Source: SLSG01 sp964477035
GTDB taxonomy: Bacteria > Bacteroidota > Bacteroidia > Bacteroidales > UBA7960
Assembly (NCBI GenBank): GCA_964477035.1
Contig: CAYZCW010000001.1
Coordinates: forward strand, 310,001-374,000
DNA length: 64,000 nt
Direction of reading: 5' to 3'
Below the pieces are notes generated by a model. That model was not told the origin of the DNA. It saw nothing but the letters and a program-made list of their open reading frames with translations, and ran no database searches. Of the stretch, positions 33,451 to 42,193 are shown in pieces. Both the position numbers and the translations under genes were made by a program. Each line of letters opens with the position of its first letter. Within the stretch, counting starts at the first letter, position 1.

Positions 33451-33500
33451 GATACATTGTGATGGGTTGAAGTGTTTGTCGTCGTATGGATCATCATGCC

Positions 33501-34508
33501 TTACTGCATCGTGATCACGGGCTCCCCGCAATGGGTGCAATGGCCCAGCCCGTTCATGCCGTGGATGTCGGTCTGGTAGCCACGCCGGCTGATCATCAGG
33601 GTGCTGCATACCGGACAATAGGTGTCGGATACGGCGGTGGTCTGGGGCACATTGCCCAGGTAAACAAAGGGCAGCTGTTCCAGGGCCGCCTCCAGCAAGC
33701 GGGTCATGCTGTCAATGGGGGTGGGGGGATGCGCCAGTTTCCAGGCAGGGAAATACCGGCTCAGGTGCAGCACGGTCTGTTCTCCCAGTTCCTCCCGGAT
33801 CCAGCGGACCATATCGCGGAAAAGGAGCAGGTCGTCGGTCAGTTCCGGAATGACCAGGAAGGTGACCTCCAGATGCCTTCCCCTGCGCGCCACTTCGGTC
33901 AGGGTGTGCTTAACCGGCTGCAGGCTTCCTCCGGTCCACCGATGGTAAAAATCCTGGCTGAAAGACTTCAGGTCCACATTGAGGGCATCCACGACCTCCA
34001 GCAACTCCTTCATGGGTTTTGGGTTGATGAAGCCGTTGGTGACCATGACATTTTTTCGTCCTTCGGCCTGCACCATGCGGGCCGTGTCCATCATGAACTC
34101 GAACCACACCACGGGCTCATTGTAGGTATAGGCCAGTCCGATGCCGCCCATCCGGCGCATGGAGGCGACCACTTCCTCGGGATTGGTGACCGGAAGGGAG
34201 TCGAAATGCCCGTTGCCCGAGAGGGAGATGCGGGCGTTCTGGCACCAGTCGCAGTGGAGGTTGCAGCCGTAGCTGCCGATGGAGAGAATTCGCTGACCAG
34301 GGAAGAAGTGATAGAGCGGCTTTTTTTCCACCGGGTCCAGGTGCATGCCGGTCAGCTTGCCGTAGTTTTGGGTGACCAGCCGGCCTTCCCGGTTGGTCCT
34401 GGCGAGGCATTTTCCCGTCTCATCCGGCTTCAGCAAACAGGCGTGCGGACACAATTCGCAACGAACCATATCCTCTTTCTGCCGGGTGTAGTGAACCGCT
34501 TCAATCAT
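33501..34508 (-). CDS. amrS: AmmeMemoRadiSam-system radical SAM enzyme
   Basis: 335 residues from the ATG at 34508. An N-terminal cysteine set, RCELCPHAC, precedes the radical SAM cluster motif CxxxCxxC in GSYGCNLHCDWCQN. LAYTYNEPVVWFEFM and VMVTNGFINPKPMKELL are AmrS blocks, and the C-terminus has CPVC and CTHCG, likely zinc or extra cluster ligands. The family is also called pyruvate formate-lyase-activating-enzyme-like; its substrate is unknown. The AMMECR1 and Memo partners are not in the window. An in-frame extension to 34748 covers the intergenic control region and is rejected. Confidence 0.88.
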   Translation of the reverse strand: MIEAVHYTRQKEDMVRCELCPHACLLKPDETGKCLARTNREGRLVTQNYGKLTGMHLDPVEKKPLYHFFPGQRILSIGSYGCNLHCDWCQNARISLSGNGHFDSLPVTNPEEVVASMRRMGGIGLAYTYNEPVVWFEFMMDTARMVQAEGRKNVMVTNGFINPKPMKELLEVVDALNVDLKSFSQDFYHRWTGGSLQPVKHTLTEVARRGRHLEVTFLVIPELTDDLLLFRDMVRWIREELGEQTVLHLSRYFPAWKLAHPPTPIDSMTRLLEAALEQLPFVYLGNVPQTTAVSDTYCPVCSTLMISRRGYQTDIHGMNGLGHCTHCGEPVITMQ

Positions 34509-34560
34509 GAACCGCCTTATTTTCTGCCAAATTACAAAAAATTGGGGGATGATTGGAACA

Positions 34561-34596
34561 GGGACCGGATTCTGCCGCATCCGGTCCCGCTTTTTT
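34561..34596 (+). terminator. strong intrinsic terminator without an upstream plus-strand gene
   Basis: GGGACCGGAT (34561-34570), 8-base loop, ATCCGGTCCC (34579-34588), then GC and TTTTTT (34591-34596). A 10-bp perfect stem and U-run make it a textbook plus-strand terminator, but the neighbouring gene on its left (amrS) runs the other way. Confidence 0.65.
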
Positions 34597-34670
34597 ATCG
34601 CCGGCCGTTTATGGCCTGCCGGATCCCGGCCCCTCCGCCAGGCCCGGGTTTCCGACAGGCGCCCCCTCCG

Positions 34671-34711
34671 TGTTAAGCAGTATGAATGCTTGGTTAAAGA
34701 ATGGTTAATGG
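34671..34711. promoter_or_regulatory. three GTTAA direct repeats (21/11 spacing) upstream of the two-component operon
   Basis: GTTAA cores begin at 34672, 34693 and 34704. The last two read GGTTAAAGA and GGTTAATGG. The 11-base spacing is that of OmpR/PhoP-class direct-repeat sites. The same array with identical spacing is at 45816-45856. Confidence 0.65.
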
Positions 34712-34736
34712 GGGTGGAAAAGCCATGGCAGTTTCT

Positions 34737-34744
34737 TACATTTG
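34737..34744 (+). promoter_or_regulatory. -7 promoter element for the sensor kinase operon
   Basis: TACATTTG, exact TAnnTTTG, 12 bases before the ATG at 34756, so the leader is only a few bases. No TTTG at -33, as expected for an activator-dependent promoter; the GTTAA array ends 26 bases upstream. Confidence 0.62.
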
Positions 34745-34755
34745 ACAAAAGAAAA

Positions 34756-36246
34756 ATGACGATGAGCAGGATAAAATACAGGGGCTTGCTTTACCTGATG
34801 GGGGTCAGCATGATCCTGCTGGTCGCCCTGCAGGTGGTCTGGCTGCGCACGGAGTACCGTTCTGCCTCGGAGGCTTTTTCGCGGGAGACAAACCTGTTGT
34901 TCCGTTCCTCCGTAAGGCAATTGGCCGACTCCTTGTTCTTTTCCCGTTTTTGGGTGATGGGGACCGAGGGGGCGATCGCCCGCACGGATTCCCTTTTGCA
35001 GGAACGGACCGGTCTGGCCGGGACCCGCAGCATGGCCATTATGATCCGGAGTGACAGCCTGCCTGCAGGAGATACCAACCTGTTGATCGGATCGACTCCC
35101 CCGGGGGGAGGGGTCTCTTCCAGGGTTCATGCCCCCGGAAGCCGGTCGGGGTTCTTTGACTGGCAGTTCCGGGTGGATCTGCCGCCGGATTCGGTCATCA
35201 TGGCCCTGTTGCAGCGTCACTTTTCCGAATCGCTCTGGGAGCGCCATGCGGGATTGACTTTCAAGATTGAGAAGGGCCCATCCGATTGGCACAGGATGTG
35301 GCAACCCCTGCAAAACACAGACAGTATTCAGCACGCAGAGCCTTCTCCTGAGTTGCCCCGGCTGCCGGCCCGCTTTTCCACCTCCTTCGTCCCCCTGGCC
35401 CCGGGCCTGGTCTATGCCGCGGTGTTTGAAGGCGTTAACACCCGGCTTTACAAGGGGTTGCTTCCCCAACTGGGATTCTCGGTCTTTATCACGGGCCTGA
35501 TCCTGTTGTCCTTTTTGCTGATTTACCGCAACCTGCTTGCCCAGCAAAGACTGGTGGCACAAAAGAACGATTTCATCGGCAACGTGACCCACGAGCTGAA
35601 GACCCCGGTGGCCACGGTGGGGGTAGCCCTGGAGGCCTTGCAGCACTTTGATGTCCTGAAGGATCCGCAAAAAACCCGGGAGTATCTTCAGATGGCCACC
35701 CAGGAGCTCCACCGCCTGAGCATGATGACCGATAAAATCCTGAAGACATCCGTTCTGGACTTATCGACAGAGATCGGCTCCTACGGGCGGCCGGTCGATA
35801 TGGCAGACCTGGCAGAGAAGGTCCTCTCCTCCTTTTCCATCCTGGCGGCGCATAAAAGCTGCCACCTTGCACTCGAGAAGGAAGGGAACACCCTGGTGAC
35901 CGGAAATGAAGACCACCTGGAACAGGTGGTATATAACCTGGTGGACAACGCGATCAAACACGGGGGAAGCCCGAACCGGGTACTGGTCCGTGTCTGCGGA
36001 ACCCCGGAGCGGGTCAAACTGGAGGTGTCCGATGAAGGCCCGGGAATACCGGAGGTATACAGAAATAGGGTATTTGAACGTTTCTTCCGTGTGCCCTCGG
36101 GGATGGTCCACAATGTGAAGGGTCATGGCCTGGGGCTGCACTATGTGGCCGGGGTGGTCAAGGGACACGGGGGCTCGATTCACCTTGAAGGCAGACAGGG
36201 GGGGGGTGCCCGTTTCGTGGTGAAACTGCCCGCACGCAATTCATAG
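34756..36246 (+). CDS. membrane sensor histidine kinase of a two-component system
   Basis: 496 residues from the ATG at 34756 (ATG at 34762 is possible). Transmembrane helix 10-30, a periplasmic sensor of about 205 residues, second helix 238-258, then HisKA with phospho-acceptor His279 in GNVTHELKTPVA. The HATPase domain has YNLVDNAIKHGG, DEGPGIP and GHGLGLHY. The periplasmic domain has no recognised fold. The OmpR-type partner follows after four bases and a lipoprotein after that. Upstream frame to 34507 is non-coding: it would cover the promoter and repeat array. The GTTAA array suggests autoregulation. Confidence 0.93.
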   Translation: MTMSRIKYRGLLYLMGVSMILLVALQVVWLRTEYRSASEAFSRETNLLFRSSVRQLADSLFFSRFWVMGTEGAIARTDSLLQERTGLAGTRSMAIMIRSDSLPAGDTNLLIGSTPPGGGVSSRVHAPGSRSGFFDWQFRVDLPPDSVIMALLQRHFSESLWERHAGLTFKIEKGPSDWHRMWQPLQNTDSIQHAEPSPELPRLPARFSTSFVPLAPGLVYAAVFEGVNTRLYKGLLPQLGFSVFITGLILLSFLLIYRNLLAQQRLVAQKNDFIGNVTHELKTPVATVGVALEALQHFDVLKDPQKTREYLQMATQELHRLSMMTDKILKTSVLDLSTEIGSYGRPVDMADLAEKVLSSFSILAAHKSCHLALEKEGNTLVTGNEDHLEQVVYNLVDNAIKHGGSPNRVLVRVCGTPERVKLEVSDEGPGIPEVYRNRVFERFFRVPSGMVHNVKGHGLGLHYVAGVVKGHGGSIHLEGRQGGGARFVVKLPARNS

Positions 36247-36250
36247 AACC

Positions 36251-36943
36251 ATGGAAAGCACCAGGATACTGTATGTCGAAGACGAACCTTTTCTGGCAAA
36301 GATTGTCCAGGAAAGCCTCGAAAGCAGGGGTTTCGAGGTCACCCTCGAAGCGGATGGGGAGGGGGCCCTGGAGGCCTTCCGGCGGGTGAAGCCCCACCTC
36401 TGTGTACTGGATGTGATGTTGCCCCGTAAGGATGGTTTTGAGCTGGCAAAGGAGATCCGGCAGCTGACACCGGAGATTCCCATCATTTTCCTGACAGCCA
36501 GGGTGCAGGTGGAGGATGTACTCAAAGGCTTCGATGCCGGGGGAAACGATTACCTGCGCAAGCCCTTCAGCATGGAGGAACTGATCGTCCGCATCCGCAA
36601 CCTGCTCCGGTTTGCCTCCAACCATCCGAAAACCGGCCCTGAAGACGGCACCCGCAGGCTGGGGAACTCTGTATACAGCCCCCTGAACTACACTTTGCAG
36701 TCGGATGGGAACGAAAGAAAACTATCCCACCGGGAAAACATGATCCTGCAGATGCTTACCGACGATCCAAGCCACCCGGTCAAACGGCGTGACATCCTGC
36801 TGAATATCTGGGGAGACGACTCGTTTTACAATTCCAGGAACCTGGATGTGTACATTGCCAGGATACGGGACTTCTTTTCAGGGGATCCCTCCGTGGAGAT
36901 CGTGACCATCAAAGGGGTTGGTTACCATTTTATCATCAAATAA
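36251..36943 (+). CDS. OmpR/PhoB-family response regulator
   Basis: 230 residues. Receiver domain 1-120 with acidic pocket Glu10-Asp11, phospho-acceptor Asp54 in CVLDVMLPRKDGFEL, switch Thr in FLTARVQ and Lys in YLRKPF. A winged-helix output domain occupies 135-230, with LSHRENMILQMLTDDPSHPVKRRDIL and the recognition region SRNLDVYIARIRDFF, ending GVGYHFIIK. Such proteins bind as dimers to direct repeats spaced about 11 bases, matching the GTTAA arrays at 34671-34711 and 45816-45856. Coupled to the kinase gene (four-base gap) and followed by a lipoprotein gene after five bases. Confidence 0.95.
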   Translation: MESTRILYVEDEPFLAKIVQESLESRGFEVTLEADGEGALEAFRRVKPHLCVLDVMLPRKDGFELAKEIRQLTPEIPIIFLTARVQVEDVLKGFDAGGNDYLRKPFSMEELIVRIRNLLRFASNHPKTGPEDGTRRLGNSVYSPLNYTLQSDGNERKLSHRENMILQMLTDDPSHPVKRRDILLNIWGDDSFYNSRNLDVYIARIRDFFSGDPSVEIVTIKGVGYHFIIK

Positions 36944-36948
36944 GCCGG

Positions 36949-37827
36949 ATGAATATGACATTTCAACGCATGGCAGCAGGCCTTTCGGCCCTGGTTCTGG
37001 CCGGGCTGACCCTGTTCTCCTGTTCGCCCAAATTGCAGCTGCAGGCCCTGTGGCAGAATCAGGAGCAGGCTTTCTCCCTTTCCCCGGGGGATTCCCAGGG
37101 GTATGACCGGGACACCCGCCTGCATTACCTTCTTTCGAATGACCGGGACAACTTGTATGTGGTGCTCTGGACGGATGATCCGGACGCCCAGCGCAAGATG
37201 CTCTGGGCGGGCATGGAACTGGCCATCGATACCAACGGAAGGAAGGAGGGGCATGGCCGCATCGTGTTCCCCGAATCCGATGCCCCCATCCTGGGAATGG
37301 CCGGTATGGGCCGGCCGGCCGGGACCGATAGGGGCCGTGCCGGACAAGGGCAGGATCCCGCAGCCCGTCAGGAGATGCTGCGGCGGCTTGTGGACGGCAA
37401 GACCCACATGAACCTGTCGGGTTTCAAGAATCACAGAAACGGCCGCATGGCGGCCAGCGGGGAGAATGGCATCACCGTGTCCCTGGAGCTCGATTCGGCC
37501 GGGGTGCTCACCTACCGGGCCCTCATTCCTTTGCGTACCTATTACAGGGAACTTCCCGAATCCGGTCCGCCGGACAGGCCGTTCAGTCTGCTGGTGACCG
37601 CCAACGGGCTGGAAGGCCTGCGCCCCGCCGGACGGTCCCCGGGCAGCCCTTCGGGATCCGGCATGCCGGGCCGTATTCCGGGCCGGGTGCCGGGAGGTGT
37701 CATGCCCGGAACGAGGGGACCTTCCTCCATGCCGTCCCGGCCGGCCATGAGTGCCGACAGGGAGTTCCTGTCCAAAAGCCAGGACTTTCAGGCCCTCTTT
37801 TACCTGTCCGGTCCTTTCCGGGATTAA
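36949..37827 (+). CDS. lipoprotein co-transcribed with the two-component system
   Basis: 292 residues. Lipobox LTLFSC with Cys25. The folded part (35-200) includes LHYLLSNDRDNLYVVLWTDD and ELAIDTNGRKEGHG, resembling carbohydrate-binding-like or DOMON-like beta-sandwich segments found after kinase genes, but I cannot name the family. Residues 215-265 are low-complexity, rich in Gly, Pro, Arg, Met and Ser (PGRIPGRVPGGVMPG). The tail reads KSQDFQALFYLSGPFRD. Five bases after the response regulator, so the same operon. It may be a sensor accessory or a regulon output. Its stop overlaps the convergent MscS gene by four bases. Confidence 0.75.
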   Translation: MNMTFQRMAAGLSALVLAGLTLFSCSPKLQLQALWQNQEQAFSLSPGDSQGYDRDTRLHYLLSNDRDNLYVVLWTDDPDAQRKMLWAGMELAIDTNGRKEGHGRIVFPESDAPILGMAGMGRPAGTDRGRAGQGQDPAARQEMLRRLVDGKTHMNLSGFKNHRNGRMAASGENGITVSLELDSAGVLTYRALIPLRTYYRELPESGPPDRPFSLLVTANGLEGLRPAGRSPGSPSGSGMPGRIPGRVPGGVMPGTRGPSSMPSRPAMSADREFLSKSQDFQALFYLSGPFRD

Positions 37828-38696
37828 ACTTTGCCTTCAAACCCGCTTTTCAGGTGCAGATCGCGCTGGGGGAAGGGAATCTGCACCCCGTGCTTATTGA
37901 ACTTTTTGATGATCCCGAAGTTCAGATCGCTCATGAATTTGCCGCGCCGGTGGGTCAGGGTGCTCGTCCACACCAGCAACTCAAAGTGGATGCCGTCATC
38001 CCCGAACCCGGTCAGCCGGATGGTCGGGGGCGGTTCCTTCAGCACATTGGGATTCTCCCTGCCCACTTCCAGCAGCAGCCGGGAAACCAGGTCCACATCG
38101 CTCGAATAGGCCACTGAAACAGGGATCCGGAACCGGATGTTTTCATCGTGGTGGCTCCAGTTGATCACCTGGCTGGAGGTGAACTCCGAGTTCGGCACGA
38201 TGATGGACACATTGTCGTTCGTGATGATGGTGATGGCCCGGGCCGAGATGTCGGTGACCCGGCCATGGGTGCCGCCCACTTCGATGCGGTCGCCCACCTT
38301 GACGGGGCGCTCCAACAGGATGATCAGGCCCGACACGAAATTGTTGGTGATGCTCTGGAGGCCGAAGCCGATCCCGATCCCCAGGGCGCCCGCCAGCACG
38401 GTCAGGGTGCTCAGGTCGATGCCCGCCGTCTGAAAAATGATGAGCAATCCGACGAAAACAATGATGTAGCGGGTGATGGTGGCAATGGCCTGTCGTACGC
38501 CGAGTTCGGTGGTATAGCGGACCAGAATCCTGTTCACCAGGAGCCGCTTGAGCCAGCCGGAGAGGTAAAACAGCAGGAAAATGCCCACCGAGAAATAGAT
38601 CAGCAGCCAGGTGGTGATGGACAGGCTTCCGACCTCCAGGATGGGATAGTCCAGGTAATGCTTCAGTGTTTTGCTGACGGTTTCAACGGTTTCCAC
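37824..38696 (-). CDS. MscS-family mechanosensitive channel
   Basis: 290 residues starting at a GTG (38696); no ATG is available in frame before the conserved region. Three membrane helices, with TM3 GALGIGIGFGLQSITNNFVSG as the pore-lining glycine/alanine helix. The beta domain follows with LLERPVKVGDRIEV and GRVTDISARAITIITNDN, then IVPNSEF. The C-terminal alpha/beta domain ends KKFNKHGVQIPFPQRDLH, a family hallmark. It releases solutes on hypo-osmotic shock. The start overlaps the sulfurtransferase stop by 14 bases. One copy of the 12-mer ATCCGACGAAAA lies inside the gene on the opposite strand (38447-38458). Confidence 0.93.
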   Translation of the reverse strand: METVETVSKTLKHYLDYPILEVGSLSITTWLLIYFSVGIFLLFYLSGWLKRLLVNRILVRYTTELGVRQAIATITRYIIVFVGLLIIFQTAGIDLSTLTVLAGALGIGIGFGLQSITNNFVSGLIILLERPVKVGDRIEVGGTHGRVTDISARAITIITNDNVSIIVPNSEFTSSQVINWSHHDENIRFRIPVSVAYSSDVDLVSRLLLEVGRENPNVLKEPPPTIRLTGFGDDGIHFELLVWTSTLTHRRGKFMSDLNFGIIKKFNKHGVQIPFPQRDLHLKSGFEGKV

Positions 38697-39525
38697 TGGA
38701 AGAAGTGTTAATGGGTTTTTGGTTGCGCGACCATTCGCTGTAAGAGCCCGGGTAAAGGGCGGGGATCCCCAGGCCGGCCACCTCCATGGCCAGCAGGGTG
38801 TGGCAGGCGGTGACACCCGATCCGCAATGCACGGCAATCTGATGGATGCTGTGCCCGGAAAACAAATCCCCGTAAAGGGACCTGAGCTGCATGGCCGGCA
38901 AAAAATGTCCGTCCTCCCCCAGGTTTTGCATATAGGGGATGTTGATGGCTCCCGGTATATGCCCTGCCACCAGGTCGTAGGGTTCCGTTTCGCCCCGGTA
39001 ACGTTCCGCTTCCCGTACGTCCACCACGCAGCCCGATCCGGCCGCCAGGCGCCCCACCTCGTCCATGTCCGCGATGGGCAGCTGCCAGCGGTCCAAGGGA
39101 TAGGGCGTCATGTCCGGGGCGGCTTCCGTTCCCGAGGCAGCGGGAAAACCCAGCCTGAGCGCGGCTTTCAGGCCGCCATCCAGTACCTGCACCTTCACAT
39201 GCCCGGCGCCGCGAAGCATCCACCAGAACCGTGCGGCTGCGGCAGCTCCGCTCCGGTCGTCATAAACCACCACATGGGTGTCCGGATCGATGCCGAGCCG
39301 GCCCAGTACGCGGGCGAACTCTGCGGGTGAGGGCAGGGGGTGGCGCCCCCCCTGGCTCAGGTCTTCCCGGATATGCGACAGCTCGCTTTCCAGGTCGGCA
39401 TACAGGGCTCCCTCCAGGTGCCTTTCCCGGTAATGATCTTGTGGGTTCTCCCCCCAGCGGGCATCGATGAGGCGAACCTTCCCTTTGAGGGAAAACAGTT
39501 CACGGGCATGGATCAGGGCATTCAC
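38683..39525 (-). CDS. two-domain sulfurtransferase (3-mercaptopyruvate/thiosulfate rhodanese)
   Basis: 280 residues. Two rhodanese domains: an inactive N-terminal one (VRLIDARWG, HLEGALYADLESELS) and a C-terminal one with active Cys234 in the loop HCGSGVTACH. CGSGVTAC is the 3-mercaptopyruvate sulfurtransferase type of loop rather than the thiosulfate CRKGVT type. It would transfer sulfane sulfur from mercaptopyruvate to thiols or cyanide. No signal peptide, so cytoplasmic. It precedes the MscS gene with a short overlap. Upstream of its start a minus-strand TAATTTTA at 39530-39537 is a weak promoter candidate. Confidence 0.92.
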   Translation of the reverse strand: MNALIHARELFSLKGKVRLIDARWGENPQDHYRERHLEGALYADLESELSHIREDLSQGGRHPLPSPAEFARVLGRLGIDPDTHVVVYDDRSGAAAAARFWWMLRGAGHVKVQVLDGGLKAALRLGFPAASGTEAAPDMTPYPLDRWQLPIADMDEVGRLAAGSGCVVDVREAERYRGETEPYDLVAGHIPGAINIPYMQNLGEDGHFLPAMQLRSLYGDLFSGHSIHQIAVHCGSGVTACHTLLAMEVAGLGIPALYPGSYSEWSRNQKPINTSSSGNR

Positions 39526-39601
39526 AGGATAAAATTAACCTATTTTGCGCTGATTCCGCAAGAAGCTGTTCTGTTTTTAGGATTTGTCGGGTGTGTGCCG
39601 G

Positions 39602-39627
39602 GGGGCGCTCCGTTGTCGCGGGGCGCC
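39602..39627 (-). other. GC-rich hairpin after the second FtsX-type permease
   Basis: GGGCGC (39602-39607) and GCGCCC (39622-39627) with a 14-base loop, 12 bases beyond the permease stop. There is no T run, so termination is doubtful. Confidence 0.25.
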
Positions 39628-39638
39628 CAGGCGGCAGT

Positions 39639-42020
39639 TTATTCCGAGCGCAGGCTGTTGACCGGGTTGGAGCGGATGGCCGACAGGGACTGGTACAGCA
39701 TGGCGATGCTCCCGATCAGGGCGGCTGCCAGCCCGGCCGCCGCGAACAGCCACCAGTAGCGGAGCAAATCGATCCGGAAGGCGAAGTTCTCAAGCCATTT
39801 GCCGAGAATGAGGTAGGCGGCAGGCCAGGCCAGCAGGTTGCCGGCCAGGATCCATCGCCAGAGCTGTCCGGAGAGCTGCATGACGATGCTTCCGGTGGAA
39901 GCTCCCAGGGTTTTCCGTATGCCGATCTCCTTGATGCGCCGGGACACGGTGAAGGAGGTCAGCCCGAACAGGCCCATGAAGGAAATGATGACGGCCAGCA
40001 CGGCCGTGGCCGTGATCAGTTTGCTGATGCGCTCCTCCTGCTGGTACATGGCCTCGAATTCCTGGTCCACAAAGTCGTAGGTGAATGTATAGTTCGGATC
40101 GGCTTCCGCAAAGCGGTCGCGGATGAATCCCAGTTTCTCCTGGATGTCCCCGGGACTGATCCGGATGCTGATGCGGGAAAAACCCTGATTGTACATACTG
40201 AAGACCAGGGGGTCGATTTCATTGTGCATCGACATGAAGTTGAAATCGGCCACCACCCCGATGATGCGCCCGAAGGCTTCCCATACGTGAATTTCCTGGC
40301 CGACAGGGTCCACCAGGCCCAGCTTGCGCGCTGCGGTTTCATTGATGATGAAGGCCGCCGAGTCGGTCCGCATGGCCGGGTCGAAATCCCGGCCCGCCAC
40401 CAGCCGCATGCCGTACGTCTTGATGTAGTCGTGCCGGATGCGGTTTTCAAACATCATGATGGCGGTGGCGGGGTCGTCCCCCTTTTTGTAGCTGTTCTGC
40501 AGGCTGCGGTCCCTTCCCGGCACGCTTTGGGAGGCCGTCACGGAGAGGATGCCCGGATGTTGCAGCAATTCCGCCTTGAGGCTTTCGTAGCTGTTTCCGA
40601 TCGTTTGGGTGAGGGAACCCACGGTGATCACATTTTCCCGCTGGAAGCCAAGGTCTTTGTGCTTCATGTATCCGACCTGGCGATGGACCAGCAGGAGGGA
40701 GGCGATCAGGAAAATGGAAATGGCGAACTGCAGGCTCACCAGCACCTTGCGGAAGGCATGGCGTCCGGAGGCTCCGTGCTGGGTGCCCTTGAGCACCACC
40801 ACCGGCTGGAAGCGCGACAGGTAGAAGGCCGGATAGACCCCTGCGATCACCCCGGTGAGCACGACAAACAGCACGATGCCCGCCAGCATGGCCGGCTTTT
40901 GCCAGTAGATAAGCGGCAGGTCCGCATCCATCAGCTGAGTAAAGGGCCCGATCAGGGCCTGGTTCAGCAGCAGGGCCAGCAGGAATGCCAGGCCGGACAG
41001 GATGATGGACTCCCCGATGAATTGCCGGATAAGCTCCGGCTTGCCGGCACCGATCACCTTGCGCATGCCGATCTCCCGGGCGCGCTTCTCGGATTGGGCG
41101 GTGACCAGGTTCACGTAATTGAATACCGCGGTGACCAGTACGAACAGGGCCAGGGCCCCGAATATATAGACATGGCGGATGTCGCCGGTCCGCCCCATGC
41201 TGAAGCTGAAATTCGACCGCAGGTGGATGTCCTTCATGGGCTGAATCCTGTGCTCCAGGTAGATCCCATAGGGCCCGAAGGCTTCCTGAATGCGCTCGTC
41301 GGCAATCGACAGAATCTTTTCCCTGGCCCGGGCCGGGTCTGCGTCTTCCCGCAGCAGGATGTAGGTGGGGAAGGAGATGCCGTTCGACCGGGTCACATTG
41401 TAGTCCGGCCTGACCAGGGAATGAAAGGATGCCGCCAGGTCGAGACGCATGTGGGAATTGCGGGGCACGTCTTTCATCACGCCCGTGATCCGGTAATCCC
41501 GGCCGGAAAGCTGAACGGTCTTGCCCATGGCATCGGTGCTTCCGAAAAGCTTGTGGGCTGTGGCCTCGGTCAACACGACTGTGAAGGGATCCCGCAGCGC
41601 GCTGACCGGGTCCCCCTCCAGCAAGGGGAAGCTGAACATCTGGAAAAAGGCGCTGTCGACCCAGGCCCCTTCGATGCCGGTGAATCGTTCGTCCTCCACC
41701 ACAACTTCTCCGCTCCCGTAAGGATACAATCTGGAGATGTGCATAATCTCCGGCACCTGCCCGGCCAGCAGGTCGGCCATCTCGCCCATGGTGATGGGTC
41801 CGGAGATCACCTTGCCGTCGTTCATGGCGCCTTCTACGGTAAGGCGTCCCAGCCGGTTGTAATGTTCGTGGAACCGGTCATGGCTCAGCTGGTCGTACAC
41901 GAATGTCAACAGCAGGATGGAGACGGAAAATCCCAGCCCGAGCCCGACGATGTTGATCAGGGTGTAGGCCTTGTTTTTCTTCAGGATGCGCAGGGCGGTG
42001 GAAAAGAAATTCTTGTTCAT
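39639..42020 (-). CDS. FtsX/MacB-type ABC transporter permease (second copy)
   Basis: 793 residues. First helix YTLINIVGLGLGFSVSILLLTF, a periplasmic MacB-like domain, FtsX core with EKRAREIGMRKVIGAGKPE, then a second unit with helix VSLQFAISIFLIASLLL and RRIKEIGIRKTLGAST. Overall layout equals that of the permeases at 10556 and 56559. No ATPase nearby. It lies downstream of the terminator of the GLPGLI/outer-membrane operon, so has its own transcription, but I see no exact -7 element in the 173-base gap. Function of these solo permeases is unknown. Confidence 0.87.
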   Translation of the reverse strand: MNKNFFSTALRILKKNKAYTLINIVGLGLGFSVSILLLTFVYDQLSHDRFHEHYNRLGRLTVEGAMNDGKVISGPITMGEMADLLAGQVPEIMHISRLYPYGSGEVVVEDERFTGIEGAWVDSAFFQMFSFPLLEGDPVSALRDPFTVVLTEATAHKLFGSTDAMGKTVQLSGRDYRITGVMKDVPRNSHMRLDLAASFHSLVRPDYNVTRSNGISFPTYILLREDADPARAREKILSIADERIQEAFGPYGIYLEHRIQPMKDIHLRSNFSFSMGRTGDIRHVYIFGALALFVLVTAVFNYVNLVTAQSEKRAREIGMRKVIGAGKPELIRQFIGESIILSGLAFLLALLLNQALIGPFTQLMDADLPLIYWQKPAMLAGIVLFVVLTGVIAGVYPAFYLSRFQPVVVLKGTQHGASGRHAFRKVLVSLQFAISIFLIASLLLVHRQVGYMKHKDLGFQRENVITVGSLTQTIGNSYESLKAELLQHPGILSVTASQSVPGRDRSLQNSYKKGDDPATAIMMFENRIRHDYIKTYGMRLVAGRDFDPAMRTDSAAFIINETAARKLGLVDPVGQEIHVWEAFGRIIGVVADFNFMSMHNEIDPLVFSMYNQGFSRISIRISPGDIQEKLGFIRDRFAEADPNYTFTYDFVDQEFEAMYQQEERISKLITATAVLAVIISFMGLFGLTSFTVSRRIKEIGIRKTLGASTGSIVMQLSGQLWRWILAGNLLAWPAAYLILGKWLENFAFRIDLLRYWWLFAAAGLAAALIGSIAMLYQSLSAIRSNPVNSLRSE

Positions 42021-42093
42021 GGTCGCCGTTGTTATTTGGAGGGTGAATCAATACGGATGAGACGTATATGTGATGGGAATAGTTACATGATAT

Positions 42094-42124
42094 AAAAAAA
42101 AACGGACGCCCCGCAAGGCGTCCG
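42094..42124 (-). terminator. intrinsic terminator of the GLPGLI/outer-membrane operon
   Basis: On the minus strand: CGGACGCC (42124-42117), 6-base loop, GGCGTCCG (42110-42103), then nine T (complement of the A run 42094-42102). An 8-bp perfect GC stem with a long U-run, 70 bases after the stop at 42194. Confidence 0.88.
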
Positions 42125-42193
42125 CAATCATCGGATGGATCCCGGCGGGTCCTCTCCCTAGGAGTCCCTCCCGGCCGGACTGTCTGAAACCGT

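Noticed and set aside
34509..34748. N-terminal extension of AmrS and, on the other strand, of the sensor kinase (34507-34755)
   Set aside because: Both would read through the terminator, GTTAA array and promoter. Conserved sequence begins at the internal ATGs.
39591..42095. An open frame of more than 800 codons on the plus strand opposite the second permease (similar ones at 51442-53538, 10571-12103 and 24060-25691)
   Set aside because: The minus-strand genes have clear family motifs. The opposite frames are low-complexity (Gly, His, Gln, Val rich) products of high GC codon use.
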